From assembly GCA_900491605.1 (NCBI GenBank), contig UESW01003879.1, positions 1,207,593 to 1,271,592 of the forward strand: a DNA stretch of 64,000 nucleotides. The letters run 5' to 3'. Positions 19,127-32,015 of the stretch are shown one piece after another; the stretch's first letter is position 1; every line of letters starts with the position of its first letter. The notes beneath the pieces were generated by a model that saw nothing but the letters and a program-made list of their open reading frames with translations, made no database searches and was not told the origin of the DNA. This DNA comes from Calamus simplicifolius. Its lineage: Eukaryota; Streptophyta; Magnoliopsida; Arecales; Arecaceae. The translations under genes and the position numbers were made by a program.

Positions 19127-20204
19127 ATGACAGCAATCCAAGAAGCAAAGGACCTCAATACCTTACCCTTAGAGGAGCTTCTAGGATCCCTAATGACCCA
19201 TGAAGCAGCACATAGAAGAGGATGTGAAAAAGAAAAAGACCATAGCTCTTAAGGCTGCTGAAAGTGAGGAGAGCTGTAGTGAAAATGATGATGATGATGA
19301 TACAGCTCTTCTAGCAAGAAAATTCAAAAGATTCATGAGGAGAAAGAAACCCTTCCACAAAAAGAAATTTGGAGCTAAGATGGAAGGAGAAAAAGAAAAA
19401 GATAAGGAAAAGGACAAAGAGAAAGAGCCCTTGATTTGCTATGAATGTAAGAAACTGGGGCATTATAGATATGATTGTCCTCAACTGAAAAAGACCTTTA
19501 GGAAGAAGAAGAAAGCCTATGTTGCAACCTGGAGTGATAGTGATGAATCTTCTTCAGAGGAAGATCAAAAGGAAGTTGCAAACATTTGCTTTATGGAAAA
19601 CAACGACAATGAGGTAAGTTCCGAAAATCCTTGTGATGACTTTGCTTTTGATGAACTGTTTGATGCTTTTAATGAACTTGTTGGTGATTTCAAAGTTTTG
19701 AAAAAGAAATATAAGTTTTTGAAAAACAAAAATTTAACTTTCATTAAAGAAAAGGAAAATCTTAATAATGAAACTAAAGTGCTGAAATCTGAAAATAAAA
19801 ATCTATTAAAAGAAAAACAATCAATTTCCAATGAAAATGACAAACTAAAGAACGAAGTAGATAAATATAAAAATATTATTGATAAATTCACTTATAGTTC
19901 TGACAAACTTAATTTATTGTTAAGTAATCAAAGAGCTATATATGATAAGGCTGGCTTAGGTTATAGACCTAACTTAAAGCAAAAATTTATCAAAAACTTT
20001 TTTAAAAAGGAACAAAACAATGATAATGTTACATGTCATTACTGTAACAAGAAGGGACACAAGGTTTTTGAATGCAATTTTAAGAAAATTGACAAGAAGT
20101 TAAATAATAAAGGAAAGAAGATATGGGTTCCCAAAGGAACAGTCTTTTATGCTACTAACCATGAAGGACCCAAGAAGGCTTGGGTACCTAAATATAAGAC
20201 TTAA
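19127..20204 (+). pseudogene. Element B gag with a deleted N-terminal capsid region
   Basis: The gag ATG context is followed directly by sequence that in the sister elements lies about 550 bases downstream, so most of the capsid domain is gone. A second small deletion near 19199 shifts the frame. From 19200 the frame is open to the conserved TAA at 20202-20204. It has a first knuckle (CYECKKLGHYRYDC), an acidic region, a coiled coil and a second knuckle (CHYCNKKGHKVFEC). Without the capsid it could not assemble particles alone. Confidence 0.85.
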
Positions 20205-20216
20205 TTATTTTTGTAG
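19614..20216 (+). other. Candidate intron joining gag to pol in element B
   Basis: The donor is GAG/GTAAGTTCC and the acceptor is TTATTTTTGTAG/GAG, giving 603 nt with both borders in phase 0. The acceptor reads TAG instead of CAG. This keeps a valid splice site but adds a second in-frame stop for any read-through product. Confidence 0.45.
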
Positions 20217-23200
20217 GAGTGTCTTGCGGCCAAAAGATCAAAGAGAAAGTGGTATCTCGATAGCGGCTGCTCAAGGCACATGACGGGTGACAAGGATCAA
20301 TTCATCATCCTTGAAAGAAAAAGAGGAGTAGTTACATTTGGTGATAATGGCAAAGGCCAAATCTTGGGGTTTGGTAACATTCAAATAACTCCCTCCACAT
20401 ATATTGAAAATGTCTTATATGTTAATGGTTTAAACACAATTTAATTAGCATTAGTCAATTATGTGATAAAGGTTTTAAAGTATCATTTGAATCTTCTATA
20501 TGCACAGTTTCTAATCCCATTGATAATAGCATTATTTTTATTAGAAATAGAAATGGCAATGTATACTTGATTGATTTAGACAATTTATCTACTAGTAATT
20601 ATTGCTTAGTTGCTAATAATGCTAATATGAATGAGATTGGTTGGCTGTGGCATCGTAGATTAGGTCATGCAAGCACACACCTTATTTCAAAATTAATTAG
20701 AATGGATTTAGTAAAAGGACTTCCACAACTAGATTTTGAAAATAATAAAATTTGTGATGCATGTCAATTTGGAATACAAACTAGAAATTCTTTCAAAACT
20801 AAAAATATTGTTTCCACTTCTAGGCCACTTGAACTACTTCACATGGATCGTTTTGAACCACAAGTCTAGGAGGAAAGAAATATGGTCTTGTGATTGTAGA
20901 TGATTATTCTAGATACACATGGGTATTGTTTTAGCTCATAAGGATGAGACCTTTCCTTTATTTCTGAAATTCTTCAAGAAGGTCACAAATGAGAAAAACA
21001 ACACCATAGTGTCTCTAAGAAGTGATCATGGCACTAAATTTGAAAATCATTTATTTGAAAACTTTTGCATAGAAAATGGCATTCATCATAATTTTTCTGC
21101 ACCTAGAACACCGCAACAAAATGGAGTAGTTGAAAGAAAAAATAGAACCTTAGAAGACATCGCCCGTACCATGCTATGTGAAAGCAACCTACCAAAATAC
21201 TTTTGGGCAGAAGCTATAAACACGGCATGCTACATTCTTAATCGAGCTCTAATTAGGCCAATAATTAAGAAAACACCTTATGAACTATGGAATAATAGAA
21301 AACCAAACATAAGTTATTTTCATGCATTTGGTTGTAAGTGTTTCATTCATAATAATGGCAAAGATAATCTAGAAAAATTTGATGCAAAATCTGACGAAGG
21401 CATTTTCTTAGGATATTCAACATCTAGTAAAGCCTATAGAGTATTTAATAAGAGAAACTTAATTGTAGAAGAATCTATTCATGTAATCCTTGATGAATCT
21501 TTAGCATCAAGTTCTGAAAAGATTGATGATGAGGAAGATACAAACATTCTAGAAAGAGATATTGAAAAATTAAATATAGATGTATCTTCAGATCATGAAC
21601 AAGAAGCTAAAGATAATGATTCTCCTAGTGTTGATGTTGTTGATGGAAATCATAATGATATAGATCTACCTAGAGATTGGAGATATGCCTATGGTCATCC
21701 AAGAGAATTAATTATAGGTGATCCATCTCAAGGAGTAAGAACTAGATCATCAATGAGAAACATCAATAATCATCTTGCATTTGTATCTCAAATTGAACCT
21801 AAAACTATTGAAGAAGCAGAAAAAGATAATAATTGGATGTTAGCTATGCAAGAAGAATTAAATTAATTTACTAGGAATAATGTTTGGACTCTTGTAGATA
21901 GACCTAAAGATCATTCTGTTATAGGATCAAAATGGGTATTTAAAAATAAATTAGACGAAAATGGCATAGTAATTAGAAACAAAGCTAGATTAGTTGCAAA
22001 AGGATATAATCAAGAAGAAGGAATTGATTTTGATAAACCTTTGCACCTGTAGCTAGACTTGAAGCAATTAGATTATTACTTGCATTTGCATGTCATATGC
22101 ATATCAGTTTATTTTAAATGGATGTTAAAAGTGCATTTTTAAATGAATTTATAAATGAGGAAGTGTTTGTTGAACAACCACCTGGTTTTGAAGATCATGA
22201 ATTTCCAAATCATGTTTTTAAATTGCACAAAGCACTATATGGTTTGAAACAGGCACCTAGAGCTTGGTATGAAAGATTAAGTAAATTTTTAATTAAAAAT
22301 GATTTTGTAAGAGGAAATGTTGATAAAACATTATTTTTGAAAAGAAAAGATAAAGATTTATTAGTAGTACAAATATATGTCGATGATATTGTATTCGGTG
22401 CTACTAACAACTTGTTATCTCAAGAATTTGCTAAGTTGATGCAGGGTGAGTTTGAAATGAGTATGATAGGAGAACTCAACTTCTTCCTAGGACTTCAAAT
22501 CAAACAAAGCAAAGAAGGAATCTTCATCAATCAAGCCAAATACACAAAAGAACTGCTCAAGAAGTTTGGAATGGAGTCAATCAAGCCACTTGGAACTCCT
22601 ATGAGTCCTTCGTGCAAATTGGACAAAGATGAAGATGGTAAGAAAGTAGATCAAAAACATTATAGAGGTATGATTGGATCTCTTCTTTACATAACAGCTA
22701 GTAGACCAGATATTATGTTTGCAGTATGTTTATGTGCTAGATTTCAATCTGAACCTAAAGAATCTCACTTAATTGCTGTAAAAAGAATTTTAAGATATTT
22801 AAGTGAAACTAAAAATGTAGGTTTATGGTACTCTAAAGACTCAACTTTAAATTTAATTGCATATTATGATTCTGACTATGCTGGATGTAAATTAGATAGA
22901 AAAAGTACAAGTGGTGCATGTCAATTCTTAGGATGTAACTTAATCTCTTGGTTTAGCAAAAAGCAAAATTCGGTTGCATTATCTACTGCTGAAGCAGAGT
23001 ATGTTGCAGCTGAAAGTTGCTGTGCTCAAATCCTTTGGATTAAAAGGCAACTTGAAGATTATGGCATAACCCTTGATAAAACTCCAATTAGATGTGATAA
23101 CACGAGTGCAATAAATTTGACTAAAAATCCAATTCAACATTCAAGAACAAAACACATTGAAATTAGATATCATTTCATAAGGGAATATGGAGCTAATAAT

Positions 23201-23323
23201 GAAATCTGTCTTAAATATGTTAATACAGAGGAACAATTAGCTGACATATTTACAAAACCCTTGAGTGAAGAGAGATTTTGTTATCTTAGAGGTGAATTAG
23301 GAATATGTGATCCTTTAGAGTGA
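20217..23323 (+). pseudogene. Element B pol: protease, integrase, RT, RNase H; broken
   Basis: The protease motif WYLDSGCSRHMT is intact near 20250. The frame is lost near 20437, at a 12-base-scale deletion with frame change near 20850-20870 that damages the first integrase aspartate region, near 20932, at a stop (21864-21866), near 22035 and at a stop (22115-22117). The second integrase aspartate and the glutamate (NGVVERKNRT) are intact. From 22118 a 401-residue frame holds the later RT with YVDDIVFG and a complete RNase H ending in LADIFTKPL. Confidence 0.9.
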
Positions 23324-23519
23324 GTTTGAAACCCTAAGGAATGAGAATCTAGATTTCTATAAATTTCTTAAAAATCCTGTCACAATTTTAAGGACAAATT
23401 ATCTAGTCATTTGAGCTATTTGATCCTTGATATTTCAAAGATTTTTTGAAATTTTTATTGAACTCTTTTTGACGAGTTTCAGTCATTTGAATTTCAACTA
23501 TTTTTTCTGAAACTGTCTT

Positions 23520-23722
23520 TGGAGTCGACACCTCAGAATGAGGAGTCGACACCTCTGACTGTGTCGCTCTCGATCCCTGACCTTGGAGCCGACACCCGTA
23601 TAAGTGGAGCCGACTCCAATTCGAGCGCTGACTGTGTTAGCGATTTGGAGTCGACACCCGACTTTGCGGGAGTCGACACCTGGGATTCCAAAATTGATTT
23701 ATTAGGACAGAGTCGACACCTC
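23520..23722 (+). repeat. Seven-site GRGYCGACWCC array in the pol-ORF3 spacer of B
   Basis: There are seven sites near 23520, 23541, 23585, 23607, 23647, 23670 and 23709, with the same order and similar spacing as in A. Element C is inserted 23 bp after the last site. The rest of 23324-23744 is A/T-rich and without a supported gene. Confidence 0.75.
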
Positions 23723-23920
23723 GTCATTTCATAACTTCTCAAATTGTTGACCCAATTGATGATTTTGATGATTAACAAAACTATCTGAGTATAACTCTTG
23801 AAGGCTCTGATGATTTTGACTTAGTGTTTCAGATTATAAGACTTTTGAATGATCAAAATCAGGAGTTACATAGTGTTCTGGATCGAATCTAATGTCTAGG
23901 TAAGAATTACAGACATTAGA

Positions 23921-24182
23921 GTCGACTCCGAGAATCACAGAGCCGACTCTGGAACTGGCACGGACATTAGAGTCGACTCCGAGACTGTTAGAGTCGACTC
24001 TCACAGAAGAAGCAGAAAGTCGATTTTTCTGGCCCCGACCTAGAGTCGACTCCGGGTAAGTTAGAGTCGACTCCGGAAAAGTTTCTTGTCGACCCCAGAA
24101 AAGCCAGAGACGACTCCAGAAATACCGTTTTGAAATGCCTCGAGCTAGAGCCGACTCCAGAAAAGTTAGAGTCGACTCCAAC
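23921..24182 (+). repeat. GAGTCGACTCC array in U3 of the C 5' LTR
   Basis: There are about ten sites, most in the fully palindromic form GAGTCGACTC (near 23921, 23969, 24050, 24063 and 24166) and some as GAGCCGACTC. The palindromic form is commoner here than in A and B. Confidence 0.75.
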
Positions 24183-24217
24183 CCACCTGGAACGAAAAAT
24201 CAAATTGCCAGATCAGC

Positions 24218-24328
24218 TCTAACGGTAATATTTCTATTTTACCTTATTTCTAACGGATATATTTTGATACAAGGTACACTCCAACGGATAGTTTTCTTCT
24301 AAAAATGGTGTAAAAGAAATCTATAAAA
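24218..24328 (+). promoter_or_regulatory. Core promoter of the C 5' LTR: MSA-like triplet and TATA box
   Basis: AACGG sites start at 24218, 24249 and 24280 and TATAAAA is at 24322. The 31, 31 and 42 bp intervals are the same as in A and B. In the 3' LTR the third site has mutated to AATGG at about 33239-33243. Confidence 0.6.
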
Positions 24329-25196
24329 GGGAAGTCTATTGTTCAAAAAAAAAAAGAGAACGGAAAATCTGAAAAACAAAGAGAGAAAATCTGAGATAGA
24401 CAAATCCCATTTCAAAAATCCGAGAGCTTGAATCTTGAAAGGAAAACCTTCTAGCTCAAATCCACTCCACTCCAAAAAGCTCAAGAGGAATCCAAAGCGT
24501 TCAAAATCAAAGTCTTGGCGGATTTCCCATCTTGGAGAGAGGAGATTCATTTCTTGCTTTTCAACTCTTCTCAACTATTTCAACTGTGAAGAATCGGAGC
24601 TGAGGCTTGATTCAATCCAGCAAGGAGAAGAAGAAAAGAAGAAAAGAAGAAAAGCTCAAAAGCCAACCTATCTACAAATCGGGCTTTTCCAAACCTTGTT
24701 ATTCTTAATTTGTATATTTGCTCATTGAGGAGCTTTGTATTTCAAAAACAATACTTATTTTGTTTGTGCCTAGTTCAATCTTGGGGATTGAACTAGAGGA
24801 GGTAGTTTTACCTCGGTTCAAGCTTGGTTAAGCTTGAGTTAGGGTTTTTGTGCTGGTGAGCCCTTGAAAACCAGCTGGGTTCGTTGTGCGCTCGGAAAAA
24901 CAACAAGTTCGAGTTGTGAGCTTGTAAAACAACTCTGCTGTAATCTAGGGTGATTATAGTGTGGACCCAAGTGAATCTTGGGAGTGGACGTAGGTGTTGG
25001 ATACACCGAACCACTATAAAATCTTTTGTGTTTGCCGTGTTCCATTGTCTCTTTCTCTATCTCTATCTTATTCACTGCACTTTATAGTTACCTTGCATTT
25101 GCCATCATAAATCACAAGCAAACTATTTTAAAAAGGCTAATTTTTTAAAGAACCCAATTCACCCCCCCCTCTTGGGTTGCCATCTGGGCCAACAAT

Positions 25197-25208
25197 TGGT
25201 ATCAGAGC
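25197..25208 (+). other. Primer-binding site of element C
   Basis: TGGTATCAGAGC, two bases after the LTR, is complementary to initiator-Met tRNA. Confidence 0.9.
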
Positions 25209-25256
25209 AAGTGCTCATTTAGAATTTGATCTCACGATCAAGGGCTAAAGATCCTT

Positions 25257-26979
25257 ATGGCAACACAAAGTGGTTCATGTTTTGCTGAAGGTCATTCTAC
25301 GAATAGACCTCTTTATTTAATGGAATCAACTATTCATATTGGAAAGCTAGAATGAGAATATTCATTCAAGCTTCTGACTATGAATTGTGGGGAGTAATAA
25401 TAAATGGACTTAGTACACCCACACACTTAATTGATGGCACTATTGTTCCTAAGCCCGAAAGGGATTGGAATGATAATGATAGGAGAATGGCACAATTAAA
25501 TGCTAAAGCCATTAACATTTTATATTGTTCCTTAGACTCTAATGAATTCAACCGAATCTCAACATGTAGTTCCGCAAAAGAAATTTGGGATAGGTTGGAA
25601 ATAACACATGAAGGAACAAACCAAGTTAAGGAATCAAAAATAAACATTTTGGTTCATAAATATGAATTGTTTACAATGGAACAAACTGAAACCATCACAT
25701 GCATGTTCACTAGATTCACCGATATTGTAAATGGTTTAAAGAGTCTTGGTAGAATTTATTCTAATGCTGACCTTGTGCGCAAAATTCTTAGGTCACTACC
25801 AAGAGCGTGGGAAGCGAAAGTCACTGCTATCCAAGAAGCAAAGGACCTCAATGCATTACCTTTAGAGGAGCTTCTAGGATCCCTAATGACCCACGAGCTG
25901 ACAATGAAGTAGCATGTTGAGGAGGAAACAAAAAGAAAGAAAACACTTGCCCTCAAAACTGCAGAAATGAAAGAGAGCAGCAGTGAAAGTAATGATGAAG
26001 ATGATGATGAAACTGCTCTCTTAGCCAAAAAATTCAGAAAGTTTATGAGAAAAAGGCCCTTCCATAAAAAGAAATTTGGAGCAAGAATTGATGGAGAAAA
26101 ATATAAGAAAAAGGATAAGGAGAAAGAAAAAAGAAAGAGCCCTTAGTATGTTATGAGTGTAAAAAGCCAGGGCACTTTAGATATGATTGTCCTTTGCTGA
26201 AAAAGGCCTACAAGAAAAAGAAGAAAGCATACATGGCAACATGGTCTGATGAATCTTCCTCGTCGAAAGAAGAAGAACAAAAGGAAGTTGCCAATATCTG
26301 CTTCATGGCCAACAACGACGACAACGAAGAGGTAAGCACCGAAACCCCCGATGATGAATTTACATTTGATGAAATGTTTGAAGCTTTCAATGAATTGATT
26401 ATTGATTTCAAAGCTTTGAAAAAGAAACACAAATCTTTAAAAACTTAAAACTTAAATTTAATTAAAGAGAAAAATGAATTAAATCTAGTAGTTAAAGATT
26501 TAAAAGATAAAAAGGAAACACTTTTCAATGAAAAGAATGATTGTGTTCATAAGATTGATTTGATTAAATCTGAAAATGAAAATCTAATTAAAGAAAAAGA
26601 ATCAATCTCTAATGAAAATGATTTTCTAAAGAAAGATGTTAAAAAGTATAAAGACATTGTTGAAAATTTACTCTAAGCTCAACTAAACTAAATATGATTT
26701 TAGATAGTCAAAAAGCAGTTTTTGACAAAGCAGGTTTAGGGTATAACACATCTAGAAAACAAAAATCATTGAAAAATATTTTTGTAAAAACCAACCAAGT
26801 AATATTACTTGTTTTAAATGTAATCAAAAAGGACATAAATCTTTTGAATGCAAAACATTAAATAATAACAACAAGTTAAATGTTAAAGCAAAGAAAATAT
26901 GGGTTCCGAAAGGAACAATTTTTGTTGCTACTAACCATGAAGGACCCAAGAAAGCTTGGGTACCTAAACATAAAGTTTA
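25257..26979 (+). pseudogene. Element C gag: capsid, two CCHC knuckles, coiled coil; broken
   Basis: The ATG at 25257 begins a Gag like that of E (MATQSGSCFAEGHSTN). A capsid domain is open at 25352-25912. The first knuckle (CYECKKPGHFRYDC) is at about 26150-26190, an acidic region and Lys/Glu-rich coiled coil follow, and the second knuckle (CFKCNQKGHKSFEC) is at about 26811-26852. The stop is the conserved TAA shortly before the pol ATG. Lesions include a base loss near 25310, stops at 25910-25912 and 26446-26448, and frame changes near 26140, 26669 and 26790. Confidence 0.85.
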
Positions 26980-26992
26980 AATTATGTTGCAG
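26332..26992 (+). other. Candidate intron joining gag to pol in element C
   Basis: The donor is GAG/GTAAGCACC and the acceptor is TTATGTTGCAG/GAA. Both borders are in phase 0 relative to gag and pol. The length is 661 nt in this damaged copy. The pyrimidine tract is weaker than in A and B. Confidence 0.4.
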
Positions 26993-29900
26993 GAATGTCT
27001 TGCAGCCAAAAGATCAAAGAAAAAGTGGTACCTTGATAGTGGCTGCTCAAGACATATGACGGGTGACAAAGATGAATTCATCACCCTGAAGAAAAGAAAG
27101 GTGGAGTTGTGACGTTTGGCGATAACTGGTAAAGGTCAAATTATGGGCCTTGGTAAAGTTCGCATAACTCCATCTATATTTATTGATAATGTACTTTATG
27201 TTGATGGTTTAAAGCACAATTTAATTAGTATAAGCCAACTATGTGATAAGAACTTTAATGTTTCATTTAAATCTTCTATTTGCATAGTATCTGATTCCAT
27301 TAATGATAGCATTGTTTTTACTGGTTATAGACATGGCAATGTGTACTTAGTTGACTTAGACAAATTATCTGAAAGTAGTCATTGCCTAATTGCTGACAAT
27401 GCTAACATAAATGATATTGGATGGTTATGGCATCGTAGATTAGGTCACGCAAGCACACACCTTATTTCAAAACTAATTAAGATGGATTTAGTTAAAGGTT
27501 TACCTAAGTTAGATTTTGAAAATAACAAAATCTGTGATGCATGTCAATTTGGAAAACAAACTAGAAGTTCTTTCAAATCTAAAAATGTTTCAACTACTAG
27601 GCCTTTAGAGCTACTTCACATGGACCTTTTTGGACCAACTAGAACCACAAGTCTAGGAGGAAAGAAATATGGTCTAGTGATTGTAGATGATTATTCTAGA
27701 TATACTTGGGTAATGTTTTTAGCTCACAAAGATGAGACTTTCTCGATATTTCTGAAATTCTTCAAGAAAGTCACAAATGAGAAAAATACTACCATAGTAT
27801 CTCTAAGAAGTGATCATGGAACAGAATTTGAAAATCACTTATTTGAAAGTTTTTGCACTGAAAATGGTATTAATCATAATTTTTCAGCCCCTAGGACTCC
27901 ACAACAAAATGGTGTAGTTGAAAGGAAAAATAGGACTCTAGAAGACATGGCCCGTACCATGCTATGCGAAAGCAACCTACCAAAGTACTTTTGGGCGGAA
28001 GCTATTAACACAGCATGCTACATCTTAAATAGAGCATTAATAAGACCAATATTAAAGAAAACACCTTATGAATTATGGAATGAAAGAAAACCAAATATAA
28101 AATACTTTCATGCATTTGGATGTAAATGTTTCATTCATAATAATGGTAAAAATAATTTAGGAAAATTTGATGCTAAATCTGATGAAGGAATTTTTTAGGT
28201 TATTCAACACTAGTAAGGCATATAGAGTCTTTAACAAGAAAACCTTAATAGTAGAAGAATCCATTCATGTAGTTTTTGATGAATCTTTAGCAACTGGATC
28301 TGAAAAGATTGATGATGAGGAAGATACAAACATAATTGAAAAAGATCTTGAAAAACTAAATATTGAAGTATCTTCAGATCATGAGCAAGAAGCTAAAGAT
28401 GATGATTCACATAAGGACGATGATGTTAATATTGATCATAATGATATAGATCTTCCAAGAGACTGGAGATATGCTCATAGTCATCCCAAGGAATTGATTA
28501 TAGGTGATCCATCTCAAGGAATAAGAACTAGATCATTATGAGAAATATTAGTAATCATCTTGCATTTGTCTCTCAAATTGAACCTAAAACTATTGAAGAA
28601 GCCGAAAAGATAATAATTGGATGATAGCAATGCAAGAAGAACTTAATCAATTTACTAGAAATAATGTTTGGACACTAGTTGAAAGACCTAAAAATCATTC
28701 AGTAATAGGATCAAAATGGGTTTTTAGAAATAAATTAGATGAAAATGGCATAGTAATTAGAAACAAAGCTAGATTAGTTGCAAAAGGATATAATCAAGAA
28801 GAAGGTATTGATTTTGATGAAACCTTTGCACCTGTAGCTAGATTAGAAGCCATTAGACTTTTACTTGCATTTGCATGTCATATGAACTTTAACTTATTTC
28901 AAATGGATGTTAAAAGCGCATTTTTAAATGGATTTATAAATGAAGAAGTTTATGTAGAACAACCACCAGGTTTTGAAGATCATGAATTTTCAAATCACGT
29001 TTTTAAATTACACAAGGCATTATATGGTTTGAAACAAGCACCTAGAGCTTGGTATGATAGACTAAGTAAATTTTTAATTGAAAATGATTTCACAAGAGGA
29101 AATGTTGATAAAACATTATTTTTGAAAAGAAAAAGTAAAGATTTACTTGTAGTACAAATATATGTTGATGACATTGTTTTTGGTGCTACTAACGATTCTC
29201 TATGTCAAGAATTTGCCAAGTTAATGCAGGGAGAATTCGAGATGAGCATGATGGGAGAACTCAACTTCTTCCTTGGACTCCAAATCAAACAAAGCAAAGA
29301 GGGTATCTTTATCAACCAAACAAAGTACACAAGAGAGATTTTAAAAAAATTTGGCATGGAATCAATTAAACCCCTCGGAACACCAATGAGTCCTTCATGC
29401 AAGCTGGACAAAGATGAAGAAGGTAAAAAGGTTGATCAAAAGTATTATCGAGGTATTATCGGATCCCTTCTTTATTTAACCACAAGTAGACCAGATATTA
29501 TGTTTTCTGTATGTTTATGTGCTAGATTTCAATCAGAACCTAAAGAATCACACTTAATAGCTGTTAAAAGAATACTAAGATACTTAAGTGGAACAAAAAA
29601 TGTAGGTTTATGGTATTCTAGAGACTCCATTAAATCTAATTGCATACTCAGATTCTGATTATGCCGGATGCAAGTTAGATAGAAAAAGCACAAGTGGTGC
29701 ATGCCAATTTTTAGGAAGTAACTTAATCTCATGGTTTAGCAAAAAGCAAAATTCGGTTGCATTATCTACTGCGGAAGCAGAATATGTTGCAGCAGGAAGT
29801 TGCTGTGCTCAAATCCTATGGATTAAGAGACAACTTGAAGACTATGGTATCACACTTGATAAGACACCCATAAGATGTGATAATACAAGTGCAATAAATC

Positions 29901-30105
29901 TTACTAAAAATCCAATTCAACATTCAAGAACAAGCATATTGAAATAAGATATCACTTTATAAGAGAACATGTAGCCAATAATGAAATTTGTCTTGATTAT
30001 GTGAATACTGAAGAACAACTTGCAGATATATTAACAAAACCCTTAAGTGAAGAGAGATTTTGTTATCTTAGAGGAGAATTAGGAGTTTGTGATCCTTTGG
30101 AATAG
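26993..30105 (+). pseudogene. Element C pol: protease, integrase, RT, RNase H; broken
   Basis: The protease signature KKWYLDSGCSRHMT is followed by a frameshift near 27085-27118. A 360-residue open stretch (27116-28198) holds the HHCC region and a full DDE integrase core (LLHMDLFGP, SLRSDHGTEF, NGVVERKNRT). RT is open at 28621-29658 with YVDDIVFG. RNase H follows after a base loss near 29630 and is broken again near 29932. The end is TAG at 30103-30105. Further frame losses lie near 28194, 28538 and 28610. A possible pol ATG lies 9 bases before the acceptor-like site, in frame after the gag stop. Confidence 0.9.
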
Positions 30106-30298
30106 TTTTATGAAACTCTTAAGGACATCTATCTAGATTTCATCATTTTCTTGAAAAATCTTGATATTTCAATAAGGAAATCTATCTAGATCTTGATTCA
30201 TTGTTTCCCCAATTGCTAAAGGACATTAATCTATAATTTGATGATTAATTTGAATAGTTTCAAATTCTTGAAACTTAATTTTTTATCTCTGAAACTGT

Positions 30299-30500
30299 TA
30301 GAGTCGACTCTGACAGTTTGTGGAGTCGACACCTGAGTTTTTGATGTTCTGTCTGAGTGATTAGAGCCGACTCTGGCTTTTGTGGAGCCGACTCTAATAC
30401 GAGCGCTGACAGATTTTCTGGTTCGGAGCCGACACCCAGTTTTCGGGAGTCGACTCTAAGTCGAGCTAGGTCAAAAATAAAAAGGCGGAGTCGACCCCCA
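30299..30500 (+). repeat. Seven-site GRGYCGACWCC array in the pol-ORF3 spacer of C
   Basis: Sites lie near 30299, 30321, 30362, 30383, 30425, 30446 and 30486. Count and rough spacing match A, B and E although the surrounding sequence has diverged. The rest of 30106-30600 is A/T-rich with a C-rich leader before ORF3. Confidence 0.75.
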
Positions 30501-30600
30501 ATCATTCCAATCGTCTCCTAAACCTATCCAAAGAACTCCAAAACCTTTCCAACTTCCCCAAATCTACTCAAAACCCTTGATTAACCTTCCAATCTTCTCA

Positions 30601-32015
30601 ATGGCTCCTAAGAGGCGCGGATTCATCGGTGGAGCATCCGTTCCAACGAAGAGACGCACGGTTCGGAGGCAACCATCGCCTTCTTCCTCTTCGGCCACTC
30701 AAGAGGATTCTCCTCCTTCACCATCTTCACCAAAGGTTGACCATTTAGCTGGTAAGACCATTACCACTGGGAGAAAAGTAAACTTTGATTTATTTGAATC
30801 GGAAGGGTTCTCTATTGGAAGATATTTAAAGGAAATGGGATGGGAAAAATTTTGCTCACTTGATTTACCCACTTATCCTGCTTTAGTAAGAGAGTTTTAC
30901 AACGGATTAAGCAGAGGAGAAGGTGGTTTAATAAGCATTGTAAGAGGAACAAGAGTGACCATTACCTCGGAGATTCTTGGAAACCTATTAGAAATGCCCA
31001 CTATCGGATTGATGGAATATCAACATGAGGATAGGAGTGGGGCACTGACAAGGATGCTAGGGAGAGATGTGACTGAGTTTGAAGAAATCTTTGCAAATCA
31101 GTTGAACCTAGAACTCAGATTATTGCATAATATCTATGGTAGAATCTTATTTCAAAAATAGGGAGATTCGAGTATGTCTCGGAGCGAGACGTTCTGTTGA
31201 TGGACTGCATTATATTAGGGAGGCCAGTCAATTTAGCTGGCATGATGATTGGTTACATGGCAGAGGCAGCTACAAAGAAGAGATCAACACTGCCATACGG
31301 TATGATTCTGACACTAGCCTTTAGAAGCCAGGGTGTGCTCATTATGGAAAATGAACCTTTAAGAAAACTGAGACACACTGATTATTATAGCATTTCTACT
31401 ATTCATAGAATGGGCTTCAAGAAAGTAAATGGTGTTTGGATAAAGGGAGGAAGAGAGGAAAGAGCAGAGAGAGAAAGGGCAGAGGAAACCAGAGTAGAAG
31501 ACATCCCGGGACCATCCACTGAGGGACCTTATGTCCCAGATCCATCTATTGCGGGACCTTCTTCAGCTGGACCTTCGGAGGCCGGACCCAGTTCTATACC
31601 CTCACCTCCACATCAGCCTATAATAAATTCTGGGAGATTCTCTGATGAGCAACTTGATCAGTTAAGAGGTTTGCTTGCTGAGTATGATAGCCAGAGATCT
31701 CAAGAAATTTTTAAGTTAAAAGAAGACTTTAATCTGCTGAAAGAAGAACTAAATTCGAGACTGGACATGCTATCCTTTACCTTAGGCAGTTCTGTTGAAT
31801 CCTTTGGTGCTGAGCTTCACAAGATCTTCGAAAGGATGGAAGGCATTGCCGATGGATCAGGATCGTATGTTCATGCAACGAGTCAATTGAAGAAGGATAT
31901 TGACCTTGCAGTCTCTCAAATCGAAGCTTGCCTTGAAAACTTTAAGAAATCACAAAAGGATGATGTAATGGAGATAATAGGTCATCTGAAGAAAATTGTA
32001 TTCAAACACATTTGA
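30601..32015 (+). pseudogene. Element C ORF3, accessory protein at the env position; one frameshift
   Basis: The start is ATG 30601 (MAPKRRGFIGG). The basic N-terminus is followed by a Ser/Pro stretch and then the globular domain (RKVNFDLFESEGFSIGR, LPTYPALVREFYNGL). The frame breaks near 31160 and continues from 31197 for 272 residues: the rest of the domain, a linker rich in Pro, Ser and Gly with repeated GPS words, and a helical C-terminus to 32015. No membrane segment or signal peptide is seen. It would be about 470 residues without the break. Its function is unknown. Confidence 0.7.

Larger units (their letters stand above)
23745..25194 (+). repeat. 5' LTR of element C
   Basis: This is a 1450-bp direct repeat. 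U3 has an array of GAGTCGACTCC-type sites (about 23921-24182), MSA-like sites starting at 24218, 24249 and 24280, and a TATA box at 24322. It ends CATCTGGGCCAACA. Confidence 0.95.

Noticed and set aside
24435..24728. 97-residue basic ORF in both LTRs of C (also 33390-33683)
   Set aside because: It lies just downstream of the TATA box in the leader, is identical only because the LTRs are young duplicates, and is not kept in A or B.
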